Positions 1 through 7,298 of a stretch of DNA of 64,000 nt are shown piece after piece (position 1 is the stretch's first letter; every line of letters begins with the position of its first letter). Origin of the DNA: Phenylobacterium sp. (lineage in GTDB: Bacteria > Pseudomonadota > Alphaproteobacteria > Caulobacterales > Caulobacteraceae); NCBI RefSeq assembly GCF_030651185.1, contig NZ_JAUSCJ010000029.1, positions 248,001 through 312,000 on the forward strand, read 5' to 3'. A program made the position numbers and the translations under genes. The notes beneath the pieces are model-generated. The model saw only the letters and a list, made by a program, of their open reading frames with translations. It was not told the DNA's origin and searched no databases.

Positions 1-1
1 C

Positions 2-1357
2 CGCGGTGAGGCCGGAGGGCTGCCGCGGCTTGCGATCGCCGTGCTGCCGCTGTGGATTCTGATGGCGGGCTTCCTGACCCTCAGGCCGGCCCAGAACCTG
101 GCCCTCGCCATCGGCCTGGGCGCCGCGACCCTGGCCGTCAGCATCATGCTGTTTGGCCTCGCGCACCTGTGGCTGTCGCCGGTGACGACCCTGGCCATCC
201 TGCTGCTGGTCTTCCCGCTCTGGGGCTGGCGGCGGCTGGCCATGGCCAGCGACTATCTGAAAGCCGAATTCGAGCGGCTGGGCGGGCGGCTGGAGTCGCC
301 CGTGGCCAATGGGCCGGTGGCCGACGTGGTGGCCGGGCAGGCGCGGGCGCTCAGCGGGGCCATCTCGCGGATGGACGCCCTGCGCCGCTTCGCTGATGAC
401 ATCCTGGCCAGCCTGCCCGACGCCACCCTGGTCACCGACGCCGAGGGCGTGGTCATCCAGGCCAATGCGGCGGGAGACGCCCTACTGGGGCCCGGCCTGG
501 TGGGCGAGACCCTGGTGAATCTCCTCCGTCGCCTGGAGCCTGTCGGTCTGGAGGACGGTCCTCCGACCGGGACCCATCCCCTGGCGCTCCGCGACGGCCG
601 CACCCTGCTGATGATGACCGCGCCGCGGCGCGCGGAGGGGGGCGGGCAGGTCGGCGAGGTGATCAGCCTGGCCGACGCCACCGAGTTGATGGCGACGGCC
701 CGCCAGCGCGAACAGGCCCTGCAACTGCTGACCCACGACATGCGCTCCCCCCAGACCTCGATCCTGGCCCTGCTGCAGCAGTCGCCGGGGCTGGAGCCGA
801 CGGTGGTGGGCCGCATCGCCGCCAACGCCCGGCGCACCCTGGCGCTGGCCGACGGCTTTGTGCAGTTCGCCCGCGCCGAGGCCTCGATCCTGGCCCGTGA
901 CCCGGTGGACCTCTGCGATGTCATCTCCGAGATGGCCGACGAACTCTGGCCTCAGGCGCAACAGAAGAAGGTCGAGTTTCTCCAGGAGGGTTGCGAGGAG
1001 CCCTGCCTCGTGCTCGGCGACCACTCCCTGCTGGCCCGGGCCTTCGCCAATCTGTTTCAGAACGCGGTGAAGTACAGCCCGGTGGGCGCGCAGATTGTCG
1101 TCGCCCTGGTCCGCCAGGAGGGCCGGGTTCGGGTCAGCGTCACCGACCAGGGGCCGGGCCTGACCGCCGAGGAGCTGGAAAGCGTCTTCGAACCCTTCAA
1201 GCGGTTCGCGCGGCCGCAGGCGGGCGGCGATCCCGGCGCGGGCCTGGGCCTGGCCTTCGTCCGGTCGGTGGTGATTCGTCACGGCGGGCAGGTGGGCTGC
1301 GAGCGCGCGCCGGGGGGCGGGGCGAGGTTCGTGGTTGAGCTGCGGGAGGGCGTTTAG
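2..1357 (+). CDS. Sensor histidine kinase, 5' end outside window (probably CHASE2 type)
   Basis: The reading frame is open from the left edge and ends at a TAG, so the N-terminus is missing. What remains starts with three hydrophobic segments (about bases 41-240), as in the membrane part of CHASE2-type kinases. A PAS-like region (about 380-690) follows. The HisKA phosphoacceptor motif is THDMRSPQ (His codon at 734), and the ATPase domain has an N box (ANLFQNAVKYSP), a G1 box (DQGPGL) and a G2 box (GAGLGLAFV), so it looks catalytically complete. A GTG at 41 could start a shorter protein, but it would begin inside a membrane segment. The CHASE2 assignment is inferred from the layout. It converges on the next gene with a 4-base overlap. 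Its partner regulator is not visible here. Confidence 0.8.
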   Translation, partial: RGEAGGLPRLAIAVLPLWILMAGFLTLRPAQNLALAIGLGAATLAVSIMLFGLAHLWLSPVTTLAILLLVFPLWGWRRLAMASDYLKAEFERLGGRLESPVANGPVADVVAGQARALSGAISRMDALRRFADDILASLPDATLVTDAEGVVIQANAAGDALLGPGLVGETLVNLLRRLEPVGLEDGPPTGTHPLALRDGRTLLMMTAPRRAEGGGQVGEVISLADATELMATARQREQALQLLTHDMRSPQTSILALLQQSPGLEPTVVGRIAANARRTLALADGFVQFARAEASILARDPVDLCDVISEMADELWPQAQQKKVEFLQEGCEEPCLVLGDHSLLARAFANLFQNAVKYSPVGAQIVVALVRQEGRVRVSVTDQGPGLTAEELESVFEPFKRFARPQAGGDPGAGLGLAFVRSVVIRHGGQVGCERAPGGGARFVVELREGV

Positions 1358-1824
1358 TCCGCCAGCGCGGCGGCCACCAGCCGATCCACAGCCTTGGCCG
1401 GATCGCCATGGGCCGGTTCGGTGGCGGTGGCGCTGAAGGCGGCCCTGCCGGTCTTGGTCTCGATGGCGGTGATGCTGACCGCATAGGCGGCGCGGCGCAG
1501 GCCGAAGCGTCGGCGGGTCTCCGACAGCCAGCTTCCGGCGCCGTCGCGCATGACGCCCACGCCCTTCGGAAGCTCGCTGAAGGCCACCTGCATCAGATAG
1601 TCGGCGGCGGCCGGTTCGACGGTGCGGCCGCCCAATCTCGCCACCACCAGGGCGGCTGCCTGGTCGGGTCGCGCCCGGTCCAGGGGCGTCGCCTGGGTGG
1701 CGGCCAGGGCCACGGCCTTGCCGTTGGCGAAAGCCGGATCGCCGCTGCGCACCACCTGGGGCGGGGTGGCGCATCCGGCCAGGAGGGCGGCCGCGGCGAG
1801 GGGCAGGACAAGCTTGACTGACAT
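1354..1824 (-). CDS. Small secreted lipoprotein, unknown function
   Basis: This 156-residue protein begins MSVKLVLPLAAAALLAGC, a textbook lipoprotein signal with lipobox LLAGC, so lipidation and periplasmic or outer-membrane anchoring are expected. I chose the ATG at 1824 because it gives the usual short n-region; an ATG 12 codons upstream would add an arginine-rich extension ahead of the signal. The mature part is alternating hydrophobic and polar sequence without a motif I recognise. It may resemble DUF4136-type lipoproteins, but that is a guess. It converges on the sensor kinase, the two stop codons overlapping by 4 bases. Confidence 0.75.
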   Translation of the reverse strand: MSVKLVLPLAAAALLAGCATPPQVVRSGDPAFANGKAVALAATQATPLDRARPDQAAALVVARLGGRTVEPAAADYLMQVAFSELPKGVGVMRDGAGSWLSETRRRFGLRRAAYAVSITAIETKTGRAAFSATATEPAHGDPAKAVDRLVAAALAD

Positions 1825-1856
1825 GACGCCAACTCTCCGGCGCGCCCGCGCCCGCG

Positions 1857-1976
1857 TCAATCGCTCACGAGGGGCAGGATCACGGCGCGCAGAATGAAGA
1901 TCCAGGCCGCCAGGTTCACCAACAGGGCCAGGCCGAACACCAATCGTCGCGACCTCGGCCCCAGGGAGTCAGGCAT
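1857..1976 (-). CDS. 39-residue single-span membrane protein
   Basis: This short frame begins ATG and encodes 39 residues. An arginine-containing N-terminus (PRSRRL) precedes one hydrophobic helix of about 22 residues (LVFGLALLVNLAAWIFILRA). Its ATG lies inside the end of the preceding 32-codon frame: the 8 bases ATGCCTGA hold both its start and the upstream stop, which suggests translational coupling. It is the last of three overlapping genes beginning at 2420. The pattern of codons with G or C in third position, the basic residues before the helix and the nested overlap support a real gene. Function is unknown. Confidence 0.6.
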   Translation of the reverse strand: MPDSLGPRSRRLVFGLALLVNLAAWIFILRAVILPLVSD

Positions 1977-2067
1977 GGATCACCGTCAGGCCGATGACGA
2001 CGCCCAGGCAGAGCGCCCCGCCCGCCACGGCGGACGTCAACTTCACCACGAAGGCGGCGGCGGTCAC
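1969..2067 (-). CDS. 32-residue single-span membrane protein
   Basis: A GTG start at 2067 overlaps the TGA of the preceding gene as GTGA, and the frame runs 32 codons to a TGA at 1969. The peptide has a Lys near residue 9 and then one hydrophobic stretch rich in Gly, Val, Leu and Ile with a single Cys, consistent with one membrane helix. Its stop overlaps the start of the next 39-codon gene by 8 bases. Small size alone would make it doubtful, but two consecutive coupling-type overlaps with sensible helices argue for a small-membrane-protein operon. No function can be assigned. Confidence 0.55.
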   Translation of the reverse strand: MTAAAFVVKLTSAVAGGALCLGVVIGLTVIHA

Positions 2068-2420
2068 CGGCACAGGGCCGTCAGGAAGGAGGGGCCTTGA
2101 TCCAGGAAGCTATGGGCGTCCGGCGTGAGCGACCAGCGGTGGGAGCCTTCGCCGAAGGGCAGGAAGACCAGGGCCGGCTGGTTGGCGTTGGCGGCGCCTT
2201 CGCAGTGGGTGTCGAAGGCCTCGAAGATCTCGCGCTTCAGCCCGTCGGAGATCTGCTCGCTGGTGCGACGCATGGCGATCCGCTCGGCCACCAGGTTGCG
2301 GTGAGCTGAACCGCCATAGATCAGCAGGATTTCGACGATCTCCCCCACCAGCGGATTGATGTTCCAGGTCTTGGCGAATTTCACGCGGCGCGCGAGGGCG
2401 ACTTCATCCGTGTCCGTCAT
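2064..2420 (-). CDS. Conserved hypothetical protein, possible winged-helix fold
   Basis: This gene encodes 118 residues starting MTDTDEVALARRVKF. The centre (IVEILLIYGGSAHRNLVAERIA, here split by function: helix, turn GGSAH, helix RNLVAERIAM) followed by a late segment HRWSLTPDAHSFL looks like a winged helix, as in Mrr-N or replication-type modules; this is inference from pattern only. No signal peptide or membrane segment is present. It heads a three-gene set, its stop overlapping the GTG of the 32-codon membrane-protein gene. About 30 bases upstream lies a near-match to a CtrA box (TTAA-N7-TTAG at 2451-2465), so cell-cycle control is possible. Confidence 0.65.
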   Translation of the reverse strand: MTDTDEVALARRVKFAKTWNINPLVGEIVEILLIYGGSAHRNLVAERIAMRRTSEQISDGLKREIFEAFDTHCEGAANANQPALVFLPFGEGSHRWSLTPDAHSFLDQGPSFLTALCR

Positions 2421-2450
2421 CTGCGTTCGACCGTGCGTTGAGGTTGATCC

Positions 2451-2465
2451 TTAACGATGTCTTAG
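2451..2465. promoter_or_regulatory. CtrA-box-like site
   Basis: The bases TTAACGATGTCTTAG match the CtrA consensus TTAA-N7-TTAA in seven of eight fixed positions. The site lies 31 bases before the start of the 118-residue gene. Such near-matches arise by chance at low rate in GC-rich DNA, so this is a candidate only. Confidence 0.3.
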
Positions 2466-2580
2466 CAGAGCGTGGGCGTGGAAAACCCTGTGCGCGCCCC
2501 GATTTTACAAAGCTTTACAGTTGGCCCGAAATGGGGACGCGGCGTCTGAATGTCGGCGGCTGGGGGTGAGGAATGCGACC

Positions 2581-2982
2581 TTAGCGGGCGTGCAGGGCGA
2601 GCCGCTCCAGCGCGTCGCACTTGGCCACGGTGACCTCCGGCCAGGGGCCGGGGTCGGCGCCGATGACCCGCAGGGCCTCGTCGCGGGTGATCCGCTCGCG
2701 GCCGGCCAGCAGATCGACGGCCCGGTCGGCGAAGGCGCGGCCAGAGGCCATGGCGGTGATGTAGCTGAACCGGGCCGCCGGCTCCACGCGCCAGGCGGCG
2801 GTGGCGCGGCCGCTTCCGTGGGACACCTGGGTGGCGTCGCGGCCCCAGGTGTTGGCGAAGGCTGGGGTGGCGCCGAGATAGCGCTTCAGCGCGCAGGCCT
2901 GCTGCACCCGCCATGCGGGCGCGGCGTGAGCTCCGGTGGCGCAGATCGCCATCAGGAGCGCAAGGGACAGGCTGCGCTTCAT
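2581..2982 (-). CDS. Secreted hypothetical protein
   Basis: The 133-residue product begins with a clear Sec signal peptide (MKRSLSLALLMAICATGAHA, cleavage after AHA). The mature part is about 113 residues, with two cysteines (in QQACALKR and VAKCDAL) that could form a disulfide in the periplasm. I recognise no family. A 25-codon membrane-peptide frame ends only 2 bases before its start, so the two may be translated together, since the ribosome-binding site directly before this ATG is weak. Confidence 0.7.
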   Translation of the reverse strand: MKRSLSLALLMAICATGAHAAPAWRVQQACALKRYLGATPAFANTWGRDATQVSHGSGRATAAWRVEPAARFSYITAMASGRAFADRAVDLLAGRERITRDEALRVIGADPGPWPEVTVAKCDALERLALHAR

Positions 2983-2984
2983 CG

Positions 2985-3062
2985 TCAGAGAGGATGCCCG
3001 CCTAGCACCGTGATCGCAATAACCGCGACCAAGGTCATGACGGCGAAAAACACATGTCCCAC
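2985..3062 (-). CDS. Possible 25-residue membrane peptide
   Basis: A GTG at 3062 is preceded by AGGAG (3070-3074 on this strand) with a 7-base spacer, a good ribosome-binding site. The frame encodes 25 residues forming one hydrophobic helix (FFAVMTLVAVIAITVLGG) and stops 2 bases before the next gene. A good Shine-Dalgarno, a sensible helix and the tight junction to the downstream secreted protein support translation. No family is recognised and the call could be wrong because of its size. Confidence 0.4.
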   Translation of the reverse strand: MGHVFFAVMTLVAVIAITVLGGHPL

Positions 3063-3139
3063 GTCCGGGCTCCTGAGAATCGCACTCTTGATACGACTCT
3101 AGTCAGGGCGAGGACGCGCGCATGACGCAGTTGGACTAT

Positions 3140-3160
3140 GGCCCCGCGAGGCGCGGGGCC
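3140..3160 (-). terminator. Hairpin after small lipoprotein gene
   Basis: A 9-bp perfect GC-rich stem (ggccccgcg / cgcggggcc) with a 3-base loop lies 10 bases past the stop of the lipoprotein gene. There is no clear T-run, so it may act as a weak terminator or an mRNA 3' end stabiliser. Confidence 0.45.
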
Positions 3161-3170
3161 AACGCCAATC

Positions 3171-3353
3171 CTACTTGTCGACAGCCTTGCTGACGATCGT
3201 ACCAGCCGCGGCGCCGGCGGCGGCGCCCACGGGGCCGCCGATGACGGCGCCGGTGATCGCGCCGGTTGAGGCGCGCTGTTCGACATTGTGGCCACAGGCC
3301 GCCAAGGCCAGGGCAAAGCCGGTAAGGGCAAGAACGCTAAGGGTTTTCCGCAT
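3171..3353 (-). CDS. Glycine-zipper small lipoprotein
   Basis: Sixty residues with a lipoprotein signal ending ALAAC at residue 20. The mature 40 residues contain GAITGAVIGGPVGAAAGAAA, a glycine-zipper pattern seen in small envelope proteins of the OsmB/YMGG type that associate with membranes. The ATG at 3353 was chosen because it gives an exact signal peptide; the open frame extends further upstream without a signal. It is transcribed away from the SleB hydrolase gene, with a 240-base intergenic region between. A hairpin follows its stop. An envelope or stress role is inferred from the family, not shown. Confidence 0.8.
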   Translation of the reverse strand: MRKTLSVLALTGFALALAACGHNVEQRASTGAITGAVIGGPVGAAAGAAAGTIVSKAVDK

Positions 3354-3594
3354 GACATAGCTCCGCTTCAGGATGTCTCGGCGGGAAGAACGGTGGCGAA
3401 AGGTGAAGGTTCCCGAGGGGCTGAACCAGCGGCCATCCACAGGTCTGTTTTTGCTGCACTGCAATATGGGGTTGCGAATCTTGATCCTTCCGTTTAGAAG
3501 CACGGCAACTTCGCCATGGCTTGTCTTCCGACGTGTAAGGAGCAGGCCCGCCGCGGAACGCCGCCAGCAAGTGCAGGGGCGTCGAGTGGCAACG

Positions 3595-4773
3595 ATGTCT
3601 GGGGGCGCTTCCGCCCTCGCCACACGGGACAACCACCCTTTGTTATCCAAACCTCAGGCGCGCGCCGATTGGCGTGCGTTGACCAGTGCTGTGCTGCTGG
3701 GTTCAGGCGTCGGCCTGGGCCTCGGCGCGGCCTATCTGGTCGGCGGGATGGCGCGCGCCACCACCGACCACCAACGCACCGCCCGCCTTGCCGAGGCCGC
3801 CGCCGGCGGCTTCTCGGAGTCTGTTCTTCAACGCGAAGCCGCCGACATGGATCCTGGGATCCTTCGTGTCGCGCGCCGTCACGACCCCTTCACCGTGGCC
3901 GGCGACGCCGAGCGCGACCGCCAATCGGCCATCTTCGCCGCCCGCTTGGAAAAGCGCGACCGCAACCCGGCTTCGGCCGTCGTCCTGCGCGCCGCCTTCG
4001 CCGGCCCCCTGGTCCCGTCGGTCACGCCTTTCCGGATGGCCGGCATGCTGGAAAGCTCGCGTGAGTTGGAGTGCCTGACCCAGGCCGTCTATTTCGAGGC
4101 CCGTGGCGAAACCGCCGTCGGCCAGCAGGCCGTGGCCCAGGTGGTCCTGAACCGCGTGCGCCATCCGGCCTATCCCAAGAGCGTCTGCGGCGTGGTCTTC
4201 CAGGGCGCGGCGCGGGCTCGGGGCTGCCAGTTCAGCTTCGCCTGCGACGGCTCCATGCGCCGGGGCCGCGAGACCATCGCCTGGAACCGCGCCAAGCAGG
4301 TCGCCGGACGCGCCCTGTCCGGGGCCGTCATGGCCTCGGTGGGCGACGCCACCAATTTCCACACCACCGGCGTCTCTCCCAACTGGGGTCCGCGTATGGT
4401 CCGTGTGGCTCAGGTGGGGATGCATGTCTTCTACCGCTTCGGCCGCGGCGCGCAGCCGGCGACCTATGTCGCCGACAGCCGGGCCGGTCATCATGAGCCG
4501 ACCACCGGTGAAACCGTCTATGCCAGCCTGACGCCGATGCCGGCCCAGCCCGCCGCCCCGTCGGCGGACTTCCGTCTATCCTCGGCCGTGCTGACCTCAG
4601 GGCCGGAGATCGTCGCTCACAAGGTGGTTGAGACCGCCGACGTCCCGGCCTCCGCCGAGGCCAAGGTCCCCGCCGAGCCCAAGGCCGAGACGCCCAAGGC
4701 CAAGCTGACTCCCGTCAGCCAGACCCGATCCACCGAACTGGCCCCCAAGCCCGCCACCGGCGCGGCCTCCTGA
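3595..4773 (+). CDS. SleB-type cell wall hydrolase, membrane anchored
   Basis: The protein has 392 residues from the ATG at 3595. A hydrophobic segment near residues 25-50 should anchor it in the inner membrane, leaving the rest in the periplasm. The SleB/hydrolase_2 domain spans about residues 157-285, with LTQAVYFEARGE (the glutamate region used for catalysis in this family), QVVLNRVRHPAYP and a C-G-C pattern (VCGVVFQ, RGCQFSFACDGS). The C-terminal 100 residues are proline/alanine/lysine rich and probably disordered. The open frame extends 74 codons further upstream, into promoter sequence. It likely cleaves peptidoglycan during growth or division. A lipoprotein paralogue lies at 14690-15823 with the same core motifs. 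Confidence 0.85.
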   Translation: MSGGASALATRDNHPLLSKPQARADWRALTSAVLLGSGVGLGLGAAYLVGGMARATTDHQRTARLAEAAAGGFSESVLQREAADMDPGILRVARRHDPFTVAGDAERDRQSAIFAARLEKRDRNPASAVVLRAAFAGPLVPSVTPFRMAGMLESSRELECLTQAVYFEARGETAVGQQAVAQVVLNRVRHPAYPKSVCGVVFQGAARARGCQFSFACDGSMRRGRETIAWNRAKQVAGRALSGAVMASVGDATNFHTTGVSPNWGPRMVRVAQVGMHVFYRFGRGAQPATYVADSRAGHHEPTTGETVYASLTPMPAQPAAPSADFRLSSAVLTSGPEIVAHKVVETADVPASAEAKVPAEPKAETPKAKLTPVSQTRSTELAPKPATGAAS

Positions 4774-4813
4774 CCCCATTGCCCCTTGCGGGGCGGCGCG
4801 ACGCACGTTGAAG

Positions 4814-4840
4814 GTCTTCCCTCGCCAAGCGAGGGAAGAC
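4814..4840 (+). promoter_or_regulatory. Hairpin covering the ribosome-binding site of the DUF1003 gene
   Basis: Two perfectly complementary 12-base arms (gtcttccctcgc / gcgagggaagac) flank a CAA loop. The 3' arm holds GAGGGA (4831-4836), the only purine-rich site at the right distance (8 bases) from the ATG at 4845. Folding would hide it. The hairpin could also act as a terminator for the upstream hydrolase gene, but no T-run follows. Confidence 0.5.
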
Positions 4841-4844
4841 GCCG

Positions 4845-5399
4845 ATGCATGCCGGGGATCACAACGCCCAACTGGCCCAGGCCCTGCTGGGATGCAGTTA
4901 CGACGAGCTGACTCCGGTCCAGCGCAGCGTCATCGACCTGATCGCCACCGAGGCGCCCAGCGGCCTCAACCCCCAGCTCATCAGCGACGATCGCACCTTC
5001 TGGCAGCGCTTGGCCGACACCATCGCCGCGGTCGGCGGGTCCTGGCGTTTCATCTTCAGTTTCCTGGGGGTGCTGGTGGCGTGGGTGAGCTGGAACGCCC
5101 TGACCGGGAGCCTGGCCTTCGACCCCTATCCCTTCATCTTCCTCAACCTGGTGATGTCGATGATCGCGGCCCTGCAGGCGCCGGTGATCATGATGAGCCA
5201 GAACCGGGCCGCGGCCCGTGACCGGGCGAACGCCGAGCACGACTACGTGGTCAACCTGCGGTCCGAGCTGGAGATCATGCACCTGCATGACAAGCTGGAC
5301 GCCCTGCGCAGCGATGAGCTGGTCAAGCTGGTGACCGCCCAGGCCGAGACCCTGGACCTGCTCAAGACCCAGATGGCGGCTCTGGCCGCCAGGTCCTAG
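4845..5399 (+). CDS. DUF1003 family membrane protein
   Basis: This 184-residue protein has the DUF1003 pattern: a soluble N-terminus, two membrane helices (about residues 65-85 and 95-117) and the conserved FDPYPFIFLNLVMSMIAAL block followed by APVIMMSQNR. The C-terminus after residue 120 is charged and heptad-like (LRSELEIMHLHDKLDALR), probably a coiled coil in the cytoplasm. Family function is not well known; members are often linked to stress or ion homeostasis. The start ATG sits just after a 12-bp hairpin that would bury its ribosome-binding site. Its TAG stop is the first three bases of a palindromic element. Confidence 0.85.
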   Translation: MHAGDHNAQLAQALLGCSYDELTPVQRSVIDLIATEAPSGLNPQLISDDRTFWQRLADTIAAVGGSWRFIFSFLGVLVAWVSWNALTGSLAFDPYPFIFLNLVMSMIAALQAPVIMMSQNRAAARDRANAEHDYVVNLRSELEIMHLHDKLDALRSDELVKLVTAQAETLDLLKTQMAALAARS

Positions 5400-5500
5400 A
5401 TCACGGTGCGTTCAGACGGAATCGTCTGAACGTTGAATCGTGATCTAATTTCAAGGTTATAGAGCCGGATTCAGGCTTCGAGAGAAGCCATCCGGCTCTA
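5397..5500. repeat. Two-module palindromic intergenic element
   Basis: Module 1 (5397-5447) has outer arms tagatcacg / cgtgatcta and inner arms cgttcagacg / cgtctgaacg. Module 2 (5460-5500) has arms tagagccggat / atccggctcta with an inner ggcttc-gaga-gaagcc hairpin. The element exactly fills the gap between two convergent genes: its first three bases are the stop of the DUF1003 gene and its last three the stop of the GlxA-type gene. It resembles compound palindromic repeats found in many alphaproteobacteria. A relative of the module-2 type lies at 60468-60602. Confidence 0.8.
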
Positions 5501-6436
5501 GGCCCGCGCCGCCCGCCGCAGGGCCTGGGGCGGCTGGCCGAAGGCGCGCAGGAAGGCCCGGCGCATCCGCTCCGGGTCGCCGAACCCTACCATTTCCGCC
5601 ACCCGGTCGATGGGGTCGCTTGAGGCCTCAATCCGCTGGCGGGCGGTCTCCAGGCGCAGACGCTCCACGGCCTTGGCGGGCGTCATGCCGGTCTCGGCGG
5701 CGAAGGCGCGGGCGAAGTGGCGGGGGCTCATGGCCGCCCGGTCGGCCAGCTGGTCGACGGTGAGCGCCTGGTCCAGGTTCTCGCGCATCCAGTCCAGCAG
5801 GCTGGCGAACCGCCCGCCCTGGCCGCCCATCTCGATCAGGGCCGAGAACTGCGACTGGCCGCCGGGCCTGCGGTGATAGACCACCAGGGTCTGGGCGGTC
5901 TGGCGCGCCACCTCCTCCCCCAGATCCTCGGCGATCAGCGCCAACGACAGGTCGATCCCCGCCGTGATCCCCGCCGACGTCCAGATCGGGCCCTCGCGGA
6001 CGAAGATGCGGTCGGCCTCGACCCGGATCTTGGGATAGCGTTTCTGCAGCTCGGCGCTGCGGGCCCAGTGGGTGGTGGCGCGCCGGCCGTCCAGCAATCC
6101 GGCCTCGGCCAGCAGATAGGCGCCGGTGCAGACGCTGGCGGTGCGCCGCGCCTGGGCGGCGACCCGCTGGATATAGGCCTTGAGGCCCGGATGCTTCGAC
6201 GCCGCGCTCGCCCCGATCCCGCCCGAGATCACCAGGGTGTCGAGGTCCTCATCGAAGGCCTCGGCGCCCATGCCGGCGCCGGCCGAACTCATCACCTGGC
6301 CCGGTTCCGCGGCGATCACCTTCAGGCTGTAGGCGCCGGGGACATAACGCCCCGCGATCTCGAACGCCCCCAGCGGCCCGGCCGCGTCCAGCAGCTGGAA
6401 GTCGGGAAAGATCAGGAAGCCAACACGGCGGGTCAT
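5498..6436 (-). CDS. GlxA-family AraC-type transcriptional regulator
   Basis: The 312-residue protein starts MTRRVGFLIFPDFQLLDAAG and carries a DJ-1/PfpI-like sensor domain (residues about 1-190) with the SVCTGAYLLAEAG nucleophile-elbow segment and ATTHWA. An AraC-type DNA-binding domain follows (about 215-310), with two helix-turn-helix units (LTVDQLADRAAMSPRHFARAF and VAEMVGFGDPERMRRAF). GlxA-type regulators sense small ligands through the DJ-1 fold. The frame stays open upstream across the divergent gene, but the ATG at 6436 fits the family start. It faces away from the isonitrile-hydratase-like gene, which is its likely target. The TAG stop lies in the palindromic element. Confidence 0.88.
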   Translation of the reverse strand: MTRRVGFLIFPDFQLLDAAGPLGAFEIAGRYVPGAYSLKVIAAEPGQVMSSAGAGMGAEAFDEDLDTLVISGGIGASAASKHPGLKAYIQRVAAQARRTASVCTGAYLLAEAGLLDGRRATTHWARSAELQKRYPKIRVEADRIFVREGPIWTSAGITAGIDLSLALIAEDLGEEVARQTAQTLVVYHRRPGGQSQFSALIEMGGQGGRFASLLDWMRENLDQALTVDQLADRAAMSPRHFARAFAAETGMTPAKAVERLRLETARQRIEASSDPIDRVAEMVGFGDPERMRRAFLRAFGQPPQALRRAARA

Positions 6437-6520
6437 GGCTGAATTTGAGGTAAGATTGTCATTTCGGACGCACGCTAGGCCTGACACCCTGATGTCGTCA
6501 ACTTTCAGGGAACCGCCGCC

Positions 6521-7207
6521 ATGTCCGATCTCGTCATCGTCTTCCCGCTCTATCCGGGTGTCACCCACCTCGACTTCACCGGCCCGCAGCAGGTGATGTG
6601 CCGCATCCCGGGTGCGAAGATCATCGTCGCCTCCATGGGCGGCGCCGACATCGAGGCCGACGGCCTGACCTTCACCAACCTGGCCGACCTGGCCGAGGTC
6701 CAGGCCTGCGACGTGATCTGTGTGCCCGGTGGCTTCGGCACCAGCGCGGCCATGCTGGACGAGGCCTTCATGGCCCACATCAAGCGGCTGGCGGGCGGCG
6801 CGAAGTACCTCACCAGCGTCTGCACCGGCTCGCTGATCCTGGCGGCCACGGGGATGCTCAAGGGCAAGCGGGCCACCTGCCACTGGGCCTGGAAGGATCA
6901 GCTGAAGCCCTTCGGCGTCATCGTCACCGAGGGCCGGGTGGTCCGCGACGGCAACATCATCACCGGGGGCGGGGTGACCGCGGGCCTGGACTTCGCCTTC
7001 ACCATGGTGGCTGAGCTGGCCGGTGACGCGCTCGCTCAGTCGCTGCAGCTGGGTCTGGAATACTCGCCCGCACCGCCGTTCAACTCCGGCACGCCGGAGA
7101 CCGCCCCGCCGGAGATCCTGGCGGCGGTGACGGCGATGATGGCCGGCGCGATGGGCGACCGCCAGGAGGCGGCCGAGGAAGCCGCCCGCCGGCTGGAAGC
7201 CGTCTAA
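6521..7207 (+). CDS. DJ-1/PfpI family protein, isonitrile hydratase-like
   Basis: A 228-residue single-domain DJ-1 protein, matching the length of isonitrile hydratase InhA from Pseudomonas as I recall it. The start MSDLVIVFPLYPGVTHLDFTG holds the acidic residue typical of the family, and SVCTGSLILAATG supplies the nucleophilic cysteine (about residue 101), followed by KRATCHWAW. InhA adds water to isonitriles to give N-substituted formamides; the true substrate here is not known. It is divergent from the GlxA-type regulator, with 84 bases between starts. A hairpin at 7226-7254 follows. Confidence 0.82.
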   Translation: MSDLVIVFPLYPGVTHLDFTGPQQVMCRIPGAKIIVASMGGADIEADGLTFTNLADLAEVQACDVICVPGGFGTSAAMLDEAFMAHIKRLAGGAKYLTSVCTGSLILAATGMLKGKRATCHWAWKDQLKPFGVIVTEGRVVRDGNIITGGGVTAGLDFAFTMVAELAGDALAQSLQLGLEYSPAPPFNSGTPETAPPEILAAVTAMMAGAMGDRQEAAEEAARRLEAV

Positions 7208-7225
7208 GGGTTGGGCCGCGCTGAC

Positions 7226-7254
7226 GTCCACCTCCCGGCTAGGCCGGGGTGGAC
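7226..7254. terminator. Hairpin between convergent genes
   Basis: GTCCACC and GGTGGAC arms plus an inner CCGG pairing form a stem around a TAG loop. It sits 19 bases past one stop and 45 bases before the other, as expected for a two-way terminator, but there is no T-run on either strand. Confidence 0.4.
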
Positions 7255-7298
7255 GGCGTGCAACGCCGGAAGGGTTGGGCTTGGCGCGGAGGGAGCGC

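Noticed and set aside
4814..4840. Rho-independent terminator of the first SleB gene
   Set aside because: No T-run follows and it covers the next gene's ribosome site, so a translational role seems more likely; not excluded.
6437..7231. N-terminal extension of the GlxA-type regulator
   Set aside because: The open frame runs back through the divergent hydratase-like gene, and the known family start fits the ATG at 6436.
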